This document shows positions 1 through 13,209 of a stretch of DNA of 64,000 nucleotides, piece after piece. This DNA is from Termitomyces sp. T153 (taxonomy: Eukaryota; Basidiomycota; Agaricomycetes; Agaricales; Lyophyllaceae). The position numbers and the translations under genes were made by a program. The stretch's first letter is position 1. Each line of letters starts with the position of its first letter. The notes beneath the pieces are model-generated. The model was given only the letters and a program-made list of their open reading frames with translations. It did no database searches and had not been told where the DNA came from. The stretch covers positions 868,001 through 932,000 of the forward strand of contig JACKQL020000020.1 in the NCBI GenBank assembly GCA_018296165.2. The letters run 5' to 3'.

Positions 1-46
1 GGTTGGCTGAGTCCTCTCGCACGCCTCGGCCTCCTCATTCTTACAC

Positions 47-292
47 ATGGATTTCTTACGAGTTCTGGCGGACTATCACATTGACTCTCTTTTCACGACG
101 AGAGACGCTTCTTTGGAGAACAATCTCTTCATTTGCTCCTCACAAAATACCGGCCTCCATAATCATCGTCCACATTTCAAACGTCGCCGAGAGAATTACG
201 CTGTGCATCCATATAAAGTCGTGCAATTGTTGCAGATCAATTTGGTTATTCGAGATGCCTGGAAGGAATCCACACGTGGAAACCCGCATTGA
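47..292 (+). CDS. Unrecognised candidate 3' exon of a gene entering from the left
   Basis: An 81-codon open frame runs from an ATG at 47 to a TGA at 292. Its composition is protein-like, with charged and hydrophobic residues mixed and a basic KRRR stretch near the middle. A second frame stays open over the same bases to a TAG ending at 320, so the true frame is not settled. I recognise no domain. It may be the last exon of a plus-strand gene starting before the window, because the leader region has no clear promoter or initiator context. Confidence is low. Confidence 0.2.
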   Translation: MDFLRVLADYHIDSLFTTRDASLENNLFICSSQNTGLHNHRPHFKRRRENYAVHPYKVVQLLQINLVIRDAWKESTRGNPH

Positions 293-320
293 CGGTATCG
301 TCGCTCGTATGAAGGAATAG

Positions 321-1160
321 ACGTCATTCGAGTTTGTGTAGGCAGACAGCGGCTTCTACGGACTCAGACGCAACATACGTGATCCTGGTTGTTCAATTGG
401 TTTCCCGGCAATCATTGTTCTCGTTCCTCTAAATGTCTTTCTGTACGAGATGCACTAATTGTGATTTATTTTGCGATGCTTTCCCTTCACGATATAGAGC
501 TATTGAGGTGCTCACAGCATTCGACGAATATGAGTTGGAGGTTAGCCCTCAAATGAACGGATAAGGATAGCAAAGATGGTTGGACGTAACTTGTAGACTC
601 AAAGATACATACGGACATTGTATTTGATCAGATAGGCAATGGACCGTTTATAGAGATGCACCGAGTGGCGGTGCGGCCGGAGAGGGATTATCGGCCCGGC
701 CGATCACGATCAAGCTCAAATGGCTCAAGCCTCGAGATTGCAATTGAATTTCTAGTTTCTTTTGAACTACACATATCTTAGCACCTTGACTTGTGAAGTA
801 AATCACTGCTAACGGACCTATAATTCTTTTGGGTAGCTCAAGTACTAAAACAAGAACCACGTGTGCAGCGACAAGAATAGACGCCCTCAATTAAATTGTT
901 ATTTTGAGCGAAAGTTTCAATGGATGACGTTCTTCAAACTTTTGCTGCCACTTGCCTCTCCTCACTCGAAAATTGTGTGGCGGTTACATAACAGGGAGCC
1001 CCTGTTCCCCAGGACCAGGCAGCAACGAACAAGCCAGCGGCAAGATGATCAGAGGATTTGTCACACATACTGAGTTTGTCCTTGTTTTTTCACATCCTCG
1101 TCGTTTCCTCTTTCTTTGACCGCACAGCACACAGTCCATTTGTTTGTACCACGCCGCATC
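321..1160. other. Intergenic region upstream of the MADS-box gene
   Basis: No convincing gene here. The open frames are short and unlike any family I know. The last 100 bases before the ATG at 1161 are pyrimidine-rich, which is common in fungal leaders, and probably hold the promoter and 5' UTR of the MADS-box gene. Confidence 0.5.
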
Positions 1161-2977
1161 ATGGGGAGAAGAAAGATTGAGATTCAGCCCATTACAGTGA
1201 GTTGCGGCCCTTACAACTCTTTGTTCGGACTATCAGGAGAAACGGAAAATTTTCTCATACCCTATCTCGCCCCTTTAATCATCAAATACAGTACTGAGTG
1301 ACCCTTTTTGTAGAACGAGCGTAATCGTTCAGTGACTTTCTTGAAGGTATCTCAACCCTGCCTACAAGGAGAAGGCTATTTTTGACCCAGTCTTGGCACT
1401 CGCCTCTTTTTATATCTTTTCCATTCCAGCGAAAGAATGGTTTGTTCAAAAAGGCCCACGAACTTGGTGTATTGTGCTCAGTTGATGTCGCAGTTATAAT
1501 TTTTGGTAGGTTCCTATTTTTCCTCGCCCAAGCCCGTACCACCATTTTGCCAAGGCCATTGTCTTGACAAGTAGTTCTATTTTTATCCAGACGAGAGGCA
1601 CGGCCATGATACAAAGCTCTTCCAGTACTCCTCATGTGACGTTCGCGACATTGTCCAGCGCCATCTCCGTGTAAGTCGGGACCCTTGGTTTTGAACCCTC
1701 CCCCTATTCAATCTCTATTCCAGCACAACGGCGAGAGGGATACTCGTGGACCGGCAGATTTTTCTGGCGAAAGTTCGGGCACCAGAAATGACGGGCCGGG
1801 TGATGGAGATGAGGAAGACGACGAGGGTGATGCTGAAGAGGCAGTTCCTTCTTCTCCCAAGAAGATGAGTTTGGGAACCAAGCAGAGCAAGGATGACGAA
1901 GAGTTCAAACCAACGGCTCGGGTGATCGCGGAGGTGGGTCTACTTTCTCTCCTTCATCCTCGTGCTGTAGTGGACGAATTCTTTCAGGCCGCTCTCAAGC
2001 ATAGAGGTTCGGTTTCCAATGAACGTTTTGCGGCCGAACGCTCCAGGTCCAATTTACCAATGTCGGCCTTTCCTCTCTTTTCCTACGATAATCAGCACCC
2101 AATGTCAAGCGATCGGTTGAACCCTGCGCACGAACGGCCATACGAGGACCAACCTCAGAACAAAAAGGCACGACTTGATCACCCTCTCGATATGAACATG
2201 TCTCGCGAACACGGGCAATCCGAAGACTTTATGCATCGCCTCCACGAACCAATATATATGTATCCCCCGCACACACCCTTCCGCCGCTCCTCCGATGCTA
2301 GCCACCCCTCGAATTATCCTCCTTATCACTTGCCCTATCCCTCCTCACCGCCACCAGGTCACGGCCCTCCATCATTCCATTCACCCCACTCCGAGTTCGC
2401 CCTTAGCCAGCATATCTCATCTTGGGTGCGCACACACGGACCTGGGAGCGCTAACGGGGCAGGACCAGGCGGACTGCCTGCCTTTTTCGCCGAAGCGGCC
2501 GGAGGACACCTGGGCCATCCAAGCTTCGACGGACTACCGTTCACACGGAACGATGAGGGACGGCCTGGCGGGTCCAACGAGAAGAACGGGCGTGATACTT
2601 TTGCGAACACATTCCTCGAGGCGGATCAGCAACAGCGTAAAGTCTCGCTTCCTCCGGGCGGGATGCCCATCTCCCGCGGGAGCACCTCTGCTGCGTCATT
2701 CGGTATCGATTGGCCATCTCATAGATCGTCGTCGCTTCCGCATCCTGGTGCCCCGCCCACCCCACCTGCAGTACAGGCACCAGTAAAGCCGGACGCAGCG
2801 CCGGATGAGAGTGTCGGAGCTTCGAGTACTCCTGATTCAAGTGGGGCAGGATGGTTGGAACTCTTGTCTGGCGCTGCACCGGCAGCAAATACCCATCCAG
2901 CTTCGGATACTCCAATACCAAGGACTAGATCAAGCTCAGCGGCATCTGCGTCTGGTACTGGTGCTGCTGGTACATGA
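1161..2977 (+). CDS. MEF2-type MADS-box transcription factor
   Basis: Predicted nuclear sequence-specific DNA-binding factor of the SRF/MEF2 (yeast Rlm1/Smp1) class. Five exons join in frame: 1161-1196, 1314-1346, 1430-1505, 1591-1670 and 1724-2977, giving about 492 residues. The MADS box occupies residues 1-60, starting [12 protein letters not shown] and continuing with [19 protein letters not shown]. The IEIQPI and KLFQYSS signatures are MEF2-like rather than SRF-like. The C-terminal half is low complexity: an acidic Glu/Asp/Gly run near residues 95-115, then Pro/Ser/His-rich sequence that probably acts as a transactivation region. A GTGGGT...CAG stretch at about 1933-1990 could be a further in-frame 57-nt intron, so a shorter isoform is possible. 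Yeast Rlm1 works in cell-wall-integrity signalling; that role here is inference only. The start is fixed by the conserved MADS N-terminus. Confidence 0.93.
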
Positions 2978-3338
2978 CTCGATTGGTTGGCGTTCAGTTT
3001 CTTATGATGTGTTTCCTGGACTTGATATGACCTTTTTTCCTTCGAATCGACAAAGAATGCTGAGCGCAACGGACACAAAATAAGCCTCTGTACTTATAGC
3101 TACCCATAGAGATCCATTAATTCACGTACGTTCTCCTCGTATATACATGTCATCGCAGCTATCGAGTTCTGACTGTTTTCTGTTATTTATCGGATTCCTT
3201 CATTGAAACTATTTTTGTCATATCGACATGTTTGGAATGGCGTCGTTCGCTTCCCTAGGACCTAGACTGCGAATCGCTTTCATGTATGTTATTTGATGCA
3301 GAAACCGACTTGATATCTCTAAACAACATATTGCAACG
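2978..3338. other. Intergenic: MADS 3' region and leader of the next array
   Basis: Contains the 3' UTR of the MADS-box gene and the upstream region of the nucleotidyltransferase-like array. I see no gene or repeat. Confidence 0.5.
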
Positions 3339-3883
3339 ATGAGATCGGCTTCGCCGTTGGTACTTTATCCGAACGGACGTCGCATCCACTTCATTGCTAA
3401 AGCAACGACAAAGCTCACAGACAGCGCTGGTTTTATCTCGGTTTTTAAGCGTTCGGGATACACGTGCGCCTTATGCGGCGAATTTGCATGCTATGGCTTT
3501 GGAACACCACGCATCCCCCACGGTGAGTGATCTGGGTCTTGGTTATCGGACTATTCAGAACGACTCTGCAACTATCGTTTTCAGAAAGTAGAGTTGCAAT
3601 ATTCACGTCCTCAGGGACCTCCCACCGCGACACTGAAATACAAAATGACACAACAATCAGGGGTCATTTTTTCTTCTCGAAGGTCAAACCCGGCAAGTTT
3701 ATTCGTCGTGAGGGTACTGCGAACTACAGGGGTGGGATAGTATATATAACTAAGTCGTGTCATAAGAATACGTCTAAAAATCGAGTTCAACGCAAAGGTC
3801 GAAATAAACATTCACGTGATCCGCCCACGTTTTCAATCTCATCGTACGCAATGGCGAGACGCGCGCGGCCTTTTCCAAGTTGA
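3339..3883 (+). pseudogene. Broken first copy of the nucleotidyltransferase-like array
   Basis: The first exon-like segment (3339 to about 3515) matches the N-terminal exons of the two downstream genes, including the GYTCALCGEFACYGFG block. It is followed by a GTGAGT donor and an acceptor before 3587. The next segment keeps recognisable family sequence (VAIFTSSG, then GHFFFSKVKPG), but its phase differs by one from the intact copies. After about 3,720 the homology stops and an unrelated frame runs to a stop at 3883. The C-terminal domain with the DxD motif is absent. It is therefore a truncated, probably non-functional copy of the gene at 4149, lying upstream in the same orientation. Confidence 0.7.
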
Positions 3884-4148
3884 GTGTGCATGTGTGCTGG
3901 TGTCAGTTGTAGCTATTGAGCTTTTTTTATCCTATGTTTTTATCCTATTCCCAGAATTCTTCGTAATCTCTACCATGTGCTGCGAAGCTCTTCCTACACT
4001 TTCTTCTGCCAGAATGGCTTCAAACCATCCTGGCAGGTTTAGGGCCTGGACTCTGTTTCCAAATCGGGCGTTTATCTGCTGATGAGTTCGACACTTGGCT
4101 CTTCTCCACCTGATTGGCTTCAGCACATCAATAACCATCACAGTCTTC

Positions 4149-5662
4149 ATGGCTAAAGTTACGATAGAGCTCATCAACAACGCTGCTACTACTCTCATCT
4201 CGAGTCTTAAGCGCCTAGGATACACATGCGCATTGTGCGGCGATGTTGCTTGCCATAGTTTCGGGTTACCATATATCCCCAAGGCGAGTGATCATCTATT
4301 CAAACATAACTGATCATGACTGGAATCGGCCATACAGAAAGTCGAAGTCGTGATATTTGTGTCTTCCGGCCTGCCTCCGATCGAGATTCTGAGGTCTCAA
4401 CTGATACAAAAAGGGCATTTTTTTGTCTCAAAGGACCAACCCGACACTCTACTTTTTTATGATCACACGATGAAAGGAAAAACAAAGAAGATATGCGCTG
4501 TCGATATCTCTTACCTAGATTCCCCAGCTGATCATCTTATCCGAGATGTCAATGGTCTTCCATTCGTGGCCATCTCCTATATTCTTTTGCAAAAATTGAG
4601 GGAATGGGCGGAGTCTCCCGAGAAATCATCGAAACGCTCTCGAAAGCAGGCGGAGTTAGCAGCTGGTGTTGTTCTGGAGCTGCTCAAGGCCGACAATCTG
4701 GACATAGAACCGTTGGATCCATCTCTTTTGAGTACATCAAGACAGCATATCTCGCGATTTATGGCCCAATATTCAGGTTATGCCTCCGCGTGGGAGAAGC
4801 TTGGTTTTGCTTCAGCGCTACCCGTGGTCAAATCCCCGTCTTTATCTTGGCAGATACAACCTTTTGAGCTTCCTTCAATTCCATGTTCCCCTGAACCAGA
4901 AGGATTTGAGTCACCTCCGTTAGCAGAACCAACACGCATACAGATGGTCATCATGGCAGCAAATCATTCTGTTCGCCTCCTGTCCAAATGCGGTTGGTGC
5001 TCGACCGTTTTCGGCAGCCTGGCGTGTTTTCTCTACGGAAATGATCGTGTGCCAAATGTGACTGCTCGTCAAAAGTCTCGTGAGGCAATGCTAACGTATT
5101 ATTCCAGGACGTGGATCTCTTGATCCTTGGGCCTTCTTCCGGAAATATGTTCACTATCGAAGATTTGAAGCAAAACCTTGTTGTCTTGGACCCCTATCAC
5201 TTTTTTACGACCCCATCTCAGGATGAGCAGGCTACCTATCGTATTCTATGGTACCGTTTAACCGATGGTCCTATTCAAACCACGAAAACTTCGTGCAAGA
5301 TCGACCTTCTACTTCCCGGAGTAATGAATTTTCCAAACTTCCCACCATCACTGATACATTGGGACGAAGGTTTGCCACTTATTCCATTTTCTCTTCTCCT
5401 GCTCCAGAAACTACAGGCTTGGGATGATCACCGCCGATCGAAGAATGCTATTGAGTGGCAGCGTCAGAGAACGGACATGGAAGACCTGGTTGGTCTGACT
5501 GGTCTCTCTGCGTTCGTCCCACTGACGTACTCACGTCCATGGTCAAATACAACACTTTTCAGCCCCGAATTCCAAAAGCTGACCAAAGAGAGAGTTAACG
5601 ACTACTGTACTCTGTTTCCAAGTTCTGCATCTGCATGGAGATCGCTCGGTTTCGAAGTATGA
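4149..5662 (+). CDS. Two-domain nucleotidyltransferase-fold protein, array copy 2
   Basis: Three exons (4149-4283, 4338-5057, 5108-5662) give about 469 residues. The protein is a tandem duplication of one module: a compact nucleotidyltransferase (NTase) core plus a helical tail ending in a SA-x-AW-x-x-LGF motif. The C-terminal module has the fold's hallmarks: a GS motif (residues 271-272, in FGSLACFLYG), the metal-binding pair in DVDLL (D286, D288) and a third Asp in CKIDLLLPG (D351). The N-terminal module keeps the same layout, but its pair position reads KVE instead of DVD, so it is probably inactive. The DVD motif begins exactly at the exon 3 boundary. The first intron starts with GC (AAG|GCGAGT), and the copy at 6056 shows the same junction with a normal GT. 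An ATG at 4095 lies in the same frame, but 4149 matches the paralog's start. The substrate is unknown; AbiEii/MNT-like families are the nearest analogy. Confidence 0.8.
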
Positions 5663-6055
5663 AACAAAATCTTCATTCATGATCAATGCTCCGCTGAAAC
5701 GTTTTTACGACTTTCCCATGTGGGGCTGCGTGAATTGGTATACTACAGAATGACGATTCCATTCCTAATGTCTCATGCATCTCAGCTCATCACATATCGA
5801 TTCATGACGCTGACGCGCAACTCACAGACCCATTCAGTTTTCTGATCATTGGATACCTATAGCTAGTACCTTTACGCAGTTTTGACTCATTCCTCGTACG
5901 CTACTAAGATGCTTCACTTGTTACGCTCCTCGCTTCACCTATAAAATTTCGAAAAAGCTTACGACTTGCTTGATGTTAGTTGCTTTGTCGGCTTCTGCCG
6001 ACGTTTTATATACGCTCTCGATTTTCAGTAATCAATATTACTGATCTACCTTCTC

Positions 6056-7634
6056 ATGACCAGAATTCAGATGCAGCTCATAAACAATGCTGCTCTTGCT
6101 CTCATAACTATCCTAAGGCGTATGAACTACACATGTGCATTATGTGGCGATCTTGCTTGCTACGGCTTCGGGATCGAACGCGTACCCAAGGTAGGGATCT
6201 TATTCTTTATCATTCAATTATCAATTACTCAACAGGTCTTATCACGACCCCTCACTCCCGTTCAGAAACTCGAAGCGTTGATATTGGCGCCATCAACCCG
6301 AGGAGTATGGCCCTCCCTCGAGACTCTCAAAGTTCAGCTGGTCCAGCATTCGCAGGGTCAATCACGTTTCTTTATTTCATGGGACACACAAGACAATTCC
6401 AATGTTTTGTCCTACTTTGATCATACCATGAAAGGAAACTACGAGAAGATATGTGTCATTGACATCTCGTTTATAGAGACGACAGCTGTGCATCTCATTC
6501 GAGATATTGATGGTCTGCCATTCGTACCCATCTCCTACGTAGTTCTGCAGAAACTAGAAGAATGGGCTGTACCCCTTTCCAAGACATCAACTAAAGCTCG
6601 GAGAGCGGCAGCTGACATTATTCAGGCCATGCTTAAGCTTGTCCATATGTTGGACAATCTGGATACAGAACCGCTATACCCTCCTCTTTGGGATGCATCA
6701 AGGGAAAGAGTACAGCGATTTATTTCTGAGTACTCAGGTTCTGCCGCTGTCTGGAAGAAGTTAGGATTTGGCTTAGAACTGTCTATAGCCAAAGCTATTC
6801 CACCTCTGCCCCCGATTCAACCTTCCGAGCCACCTCAGATTCTGTGCAGTTCTCCTGAAGTCTTTCTTGACCCAACAGAACCGCAATTACCTCCAATTGC
6901 CAACCCGACACGCACGCAGATGGTCATAATGGCTGCACAGGACTCTATCCGACTCCTTTATAAGTGTGGTTGGCGCTCGGCCATCTTTGGTGGCCTGGCG
7001 TGCTTTCTGTACGGAAATTCTCGTTCACCAAATGTGCGTGACCCCTGTGATATACTGCAACAATGGCTCACGACCTGTTCAGGATGTAGATCTCCTGGTT
7101 CTTCTGCGACCAGGAAGTACAATCACTGCAGAAGAGTTGAAGCGAAACCTCGTAGTTCTGGATCCTTATCACTTCTTTACAACCCCATCTAAGGATCCCC
7201 AGGCAGCCTATTGCATTCTATGGTACCGATTAACTAATGCTCCTGCCCAAACCGCCCAGACCGCATGCAAAATAGACCTTCTACTTCCTGGAACACTGAA
7301 TCTTCCTAACTTTCCTCCATCATTGATTCATTGGGATGAAGGTCTGCCTCTGGTCCCATTTTCTCTTCTCTTGGTTCAAAAACTACAGGCTTGGGATGAT
7401 CATCGTCGATCGAGAAATCCCATCAAGTGGCAGCGTCAGAGAACGGACATGGAAGACCTGGATGGTTTGACTTGCCTTTCTTCGTTTGATTCGCTCAAGT
7501 CCTCGCAACCATGGTCCGATACGACACTTTTTAGTCCCGAGTTTCAAAAACTGACCAAAGAGAGGGTTATCAACTATTGCACTTCATTTCCAAGTTCTGC
7601 CCCTGCATGGACATCAATTGGCTTTGAGACATGA
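6056..7634 (+). CDS. Two-domain nucleotidyltransferase-fold protein, array copy 3
   Basis: Three exons (6056-6190, 6266-7033, 7083-7634) give about 484 residues, closely similar throughout to the gene at 4149. The first exon has exactly the same length (45 codons). The N-terminal module contains CALCGDLACYGFG followed by KKLEALIL where the catalytic pair should be, so it again lacks DxD. The C-terminal module has FGGLACFLYG (G287), DVDLLVL (D302, D304) and CKIDLLLPG (D366), the three carboxylates expected of an active NTase. A Pro-rich linker of about 40 residues joins the modules. All introns are GT-AG. Same strand and a 393-bp gap place it as a tandem duplicate, not an operon. No signal peptide or membrane segment is visible, so it is probably cytosolic or nuclear. 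Biochemical role unknown. Confidence 0.82.
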
Positions 7635-7868
7635 GTTATGTTAGTACTTCCAGGACAAATACAAATCCTACGTCTCGCAACTCTATTAGAATCAAATCAA
7701 AAACGGCAACTCGAACGTTTACACAAGACGCGTTTTTCTAGACGGGTAGAAATTTGTTTACCGTAAACACGGGCCGATTCCTCACGCGGGCCGAGCGCCT
7801 GATTGCAACTGCTCCCGCCCGGGCCAAGTTTATAAATTCCTTTCCCCACAGTATGTTCACATCGTACC
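7635..7868. promoter_or_regulatory. Thiolase promoter region with TATA box
   Basis: TATAAA at 7831-7836 lies 33 bases before the thiolase ATG. It follows a GC-rich stretch and precedes a pyrimidine-rich leader. The closeness of TATA to ATG suggests a very short 5' UTR. Confidence 0.45.
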
Positions 7869-9284
<1,416 letters not shown>

Positions 9285-10157
9285 GGCGATTGACGTCTTT
9301 CCGTAGTGGTTGGAGAACGAGTGCCAGCGGCCGCCAACTATGATCAATGTTGCACACATTTTGTATCGTGTATTTATACAGCTTGTCATTGTAGATTCTT
9401 GACCAGAAAGAGTTATGACAAAACATTTGACAGCTTGACCAGCATGACCTCTTGCATTGGATACACTCTAGCACACGTTACAAAATTTCACGCTCTGCTC
9501 CTTTTGACGGATAAAGTGATAGATGAGTGCACTTGCTTCTTCTGAATCGAAGAATCAACTTTTGCTCAACACTTGGCGATCATGGTCCATAATCATACAT
9601 CCATTTTTAATTCTCGCGCTCCATCCCTCCGCCTTCTCGCAGTGAGAAGGTACATGAATATTGACAAAGAACACAGAGACAAAGAACATTCATGACGCCA
9701 AAAGAATGAAGTCTCGTTTAATTCGGTGATCGAGAACAGTGCCAGCATATCCTTGTCCTCTTTTTAACTCAGCACCTTATGATTCTAAACTTCTTCCTGT
9801 CGGCTGATGCTGGTCCTCCTCTTACCGATGTCCTGTCTATGGGCCCTAGCGCTTCATATGTAATATTCATAGCCCACTTGCGAGCATTGCTTTCTTCACT
9901 ATTCTCATCAACACTTGAGCCCTTACTGAACTGACAAATCTTTTACCCTTGATCGAAGATATCCATTCAAACACTCAGTGACCTAGCTGTCACAGATAAC
10001 AAGAGTACCAACTAATTGTCACAGTAATACAGCTTCCTTCTCTGGATTTAAAATGAAATTACTCGATCGCAACTGCTGAGAGGCGTTGCTAAGCTGAGTA
10101 TTGCAAAAAATAGTGGTAACGGGACACAAGAAACCGTGATATTTGCATGTAAACTGG
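9285..10157. other. Intergenic between thiolase and membrane-protein genes
   Basis: Convergent gap, because the next gene runs on the minus strand and ends at 10158. Open frames here are short and overlap one another. No repeat or RNA gene recognised. Confidence 0.5.
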
Positions 10158-11650
10158 TCAGACGACGACATTTCTATGAGGTAGTGGCGACCTTTCTCCC
10201 CTACGAGACTGGTTTCTTTGAAGTACTAAAATCTCCTCCATCAGGCCCGCGAGAGTTTCACTATGACCTGTTCCGACCTGGTCTTGAAGTCCTAGCTCCG
10301 AATGAGCTGTTCCTTCTCTAAGATCCCGCATCAGTTCTTCCAGCTGTTGCACCCGCATACCATAAGACCCTTCGGGCAGCATTTGTCTATGTGTTCCCGT
10401 ACTCGTACTGGTTTCATTGATGACATCTTGATAAAGGTCTGGGTTGAGGTCACCCTGTGAACTTATAGTCAAGTCAGGGAGTGCTATGTCGTGCTGGAGC
10501 TGTAGCATTATCTGTTGTAGCTGTCGTATTTGAAAGCTTGTCTCGGTCGACGACCGGTTCAATGTCTGATATCCTTTCTCCTGAGGACGCCTTCGACGAG
10601 GAACCAAGGGTTTTGTTATCTGTTGTTCTTGATCATACGAGAGTCCTGGAACTCCTGCATAGTGAGTTAGAATGGAACTGGCTGATTTCAAATGTATGTA
10701 CACACCTTGTCTCGAATTATCCATTCCAGACATACATCGAGTTTCCCTAGAAGCACTGGCCTCATTCTGTCTCTTCGGAACCCTGACCAAGGGGAAGTCG
10801 CGCGGAGTTAGAATCCACGCTGAAGAGGCTTGCAAGGAAGACTTCTCGACTGACTGATGTATTGGGCCTGAGTCTAGGTTTTGATGCATGGGATAGGGCA
10901 ATTCAGGGTTATCTAAGGAACACTTGAGTAACAAAATTTTTACGATACAAATGCACGTACCTGCTGACGTGACGGTGGTCTCAGAATTTCGTCTTCTGGG
11001 TCTCCGCTTCCTCCACACCAATATTGCCAACAAGATCCCGATTACCAAGACGCCGAGACCAGCCCCAACGCCAATGAACACGGACGCAGGAATCTTACGA
11101 GAATTCGTATCCAGGTTCTCGAGTGAAGCAATATAAGTGATGTACTCTAGCGGAAAGTGTGCCCCTGCGGTGTTCCCAGAGAGGTCGATCTTCAGCACGT
11201 GGTTGTCCTTTGCAAGCTGCTGCGATGAAAACTAGGTACTGATCTTCGTGAGGACTAATAGGATTGCTGTTCTCCATCAACATAAGATGTGGGAGAGTAC
11301 GGTGCTCGGGCATCGAAATAATGGGTGCCCGATACGTTTATGGAGGTGCCTATACAGCCTGCATATCAATGTTCACTTTTATGATGGTGAACCATTTACC
11401 GCAGGAAGAAACAGTTACAAAGGCATCACTGAAACTTGTATCGCGGGCGGCAGCACTGATGGGCGTTGTCAACCAAGATTGAAACATTATGAGTCCAGTT
11501 GCCCTCGCAGGATCACTACTATCCAGGAGCAGTGTTGATCCGAAGAGAGCAGTTGTATCGCCTGTTGTGACTTCAATGAAGTCCAGAATTGTGGAGGATA
11601 CGTTGGAGAGAGTCAGGATGTGTTTTGAATCGGAGTTGAGGTAACTGATA
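10158..11650 (-). CDS. Single-pass membrane protein with jelly-roll ectodomain (5' end unresolved)
   Basis: Predicted cell-surface protein: extracellular beta-sandwich repeats, one membrane segment and a cytoplasmic tail. On the minus strand, exons around 11,650-11,410 encode a repeat ending in LTLSNVSSTILDFIEVT, then a new repeat starting LLLDSSDP. After an intron come GTSINVSG, FSSQQLAKDNHVLKIDLSG and LEYITY, all hallmarks of this family. The membrane helix (IGVGAGLGVLVIGILLAILV) is followed by WRKRRPRRR, a stop-transfer cluster. Two in-frame introns (48 and 51 nt) lie in the tail, near 10,931 and 10,660. The tail carries two short Leu/Gln-rich amphipathic stretches (QIRQLQQIMLQLQ, VQQLEELMRDLRE). 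Frame changes near 11,240-11,280 and 11,480-11,520 need either extra introns or indels, so the gene may be damaged. Exons upstream of 11,650 could not be fixed. The function of the family is unknown to me. Confidence 0.55.
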
Positions 11651-13209
11651 AATTAAGCCAAATAGCGCCGTCTATAAGAATGCAGTCCATGTAAATTTCC
11701 CTGATACTAGAGAGTATTTGCAAGGGGGTTTTCGTTGGAACTCGGCTAGCATCAATGGGAATTTGGCACAATTGATGGACAGTTGATTAACATCGCTTAC
11801 TTGATCTCTACCTTGCCAGGTCGTTTAAAAAATGGTCGTGTGAGGGGTGGGGGAATATCAGGGCATAGAAGAGGAAGACTTGTAGTAGGCAATGTACGCG
11901 CTAGGTGGTTGCCATTTCAAGGCGAGAATTCACGACACAAATTACCATTCAGTTGTCAGTGGGACACAGCGTGACAACGCCTCGAAGCATCGGGATCGCG
12001 GCAATCACGCCAAGACTTTGCACTGGGCTTATTCTTGTTGGAACTCGAAATTGCCCAAAACCAGGTGGCAAATACTCTCTATTGGGCGCTGGAATGCTCC
12101 AGGTTGAATTCGTCGAAGGCGATGAAGCAGTTCTGTTCATACATCCGAATAAGGAGATCGCGATTCCTGTCTTTTAACTTAGATAAATTGAATTGCAGGT
12201 TGAAGTAGACAGAGGTCTCAACGCACCTGAGAAAGTGAATAATGACCCCGAAGATATTGTTACTGCCGACCTCCCAATGATCATTAAGAGGATGGTGGCC
12301 ATCCAATATCAAACACGGGGGACAAGGGAAAGGGGGAAAAAGCTATGTTGCCTGCTACTAACTATCAATAATAGTAGATAAGCAACTGAACGATGTCAAA
12401 CTTGATCAGCCAGCAGCATTATGGCTTCCCACAGCTTGTATGGCCTGAGTCATCAGTAACCATTCGGCATCGTGTTTTTGGCAGTGGTAAATGGAGATCT
12501 CAGCTATGACTCTGGCTTTATTTTGGGTGGTCAGTAACAAAAGACAATTTCTAAGAATCAATATTAGAAAGTACTCGCCCATTATAGCGATACTGCTTTT
12601 TCACAGCATATAATCTATCAAAATGGAGTGAGACAGATAAGGAGCGGCCGTGCCAATTGTGATATCAACACCTATTGCTGACTGTGCAGTGTGGAAGAAG
12701 GAAAGCCTTATAGATGGGATGATAGTGGATAATCATCAAATCACATTCGTGTGTGTGATCAGCCAAGCTCAACTCCTGTCGCCGTAAAGATTCTACTAAA
12801 GGTCTATATAACTAGCATAAGAAAACTGGGAGATACAGTTCCTGTCTGAAACCGTCCGTAAAGCATGTGATGGTTGAAGTCATTGGACAACATTATCGCA
12901 ATAATTTCAAAACCAATGTCGACTCATGATTCATCAATACATCTTACTGATCGTAGTACCGGTAGCTTATATGTATAGAGCTAGGCATCCTGATATATAT
13001 GCGGTTGAAGATCGGATCTGCAGCGTGAGCATTGGACAGATGTCTGTTGACCTTCCACCTTGTCTCGACAGCCTCATAGTATATGTACATACGTATATGC
13101 ATTGATTTCACAGCTATACAACGTCTGAGTGATGACTCGTTAACTCGTGTAGTGGGTCAAACAGGGAGCGTTTGATCTGTCAAATGAAAAATATCGTATG
13201 GCTCATTGA
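11651..13209. other. Unresolved 5' part of the membrane-protein gene and intergenic sequence
   Basis: 11,651-12,312 probably holds further minus-strand exons of the membrane-protein gene, but no set of splice sites gives a convincing N-terminus or signal peptide. 12,313-13,209 shows no gene. Confidence 0.35.

Noticed and set aside
3..320. Alternative 105-codon frame at the left edge
   Set aside because: It overlaps the frame at 47-292, and neither has a recognisable domain. Only one entry was kept, at low confidence.
648..890. Minus-strand hydrophobic 80-codon frame
   Set aside because: No motif and no supporting splice structure. It lies in the probable promoter of the MADS-box gene.
2295..3083. 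Several open frames overlapping the MADS C-terminal exon on both strands
   Set aside because: They are shadows of a GC-rich, Pro/Ser-rich coding exon.
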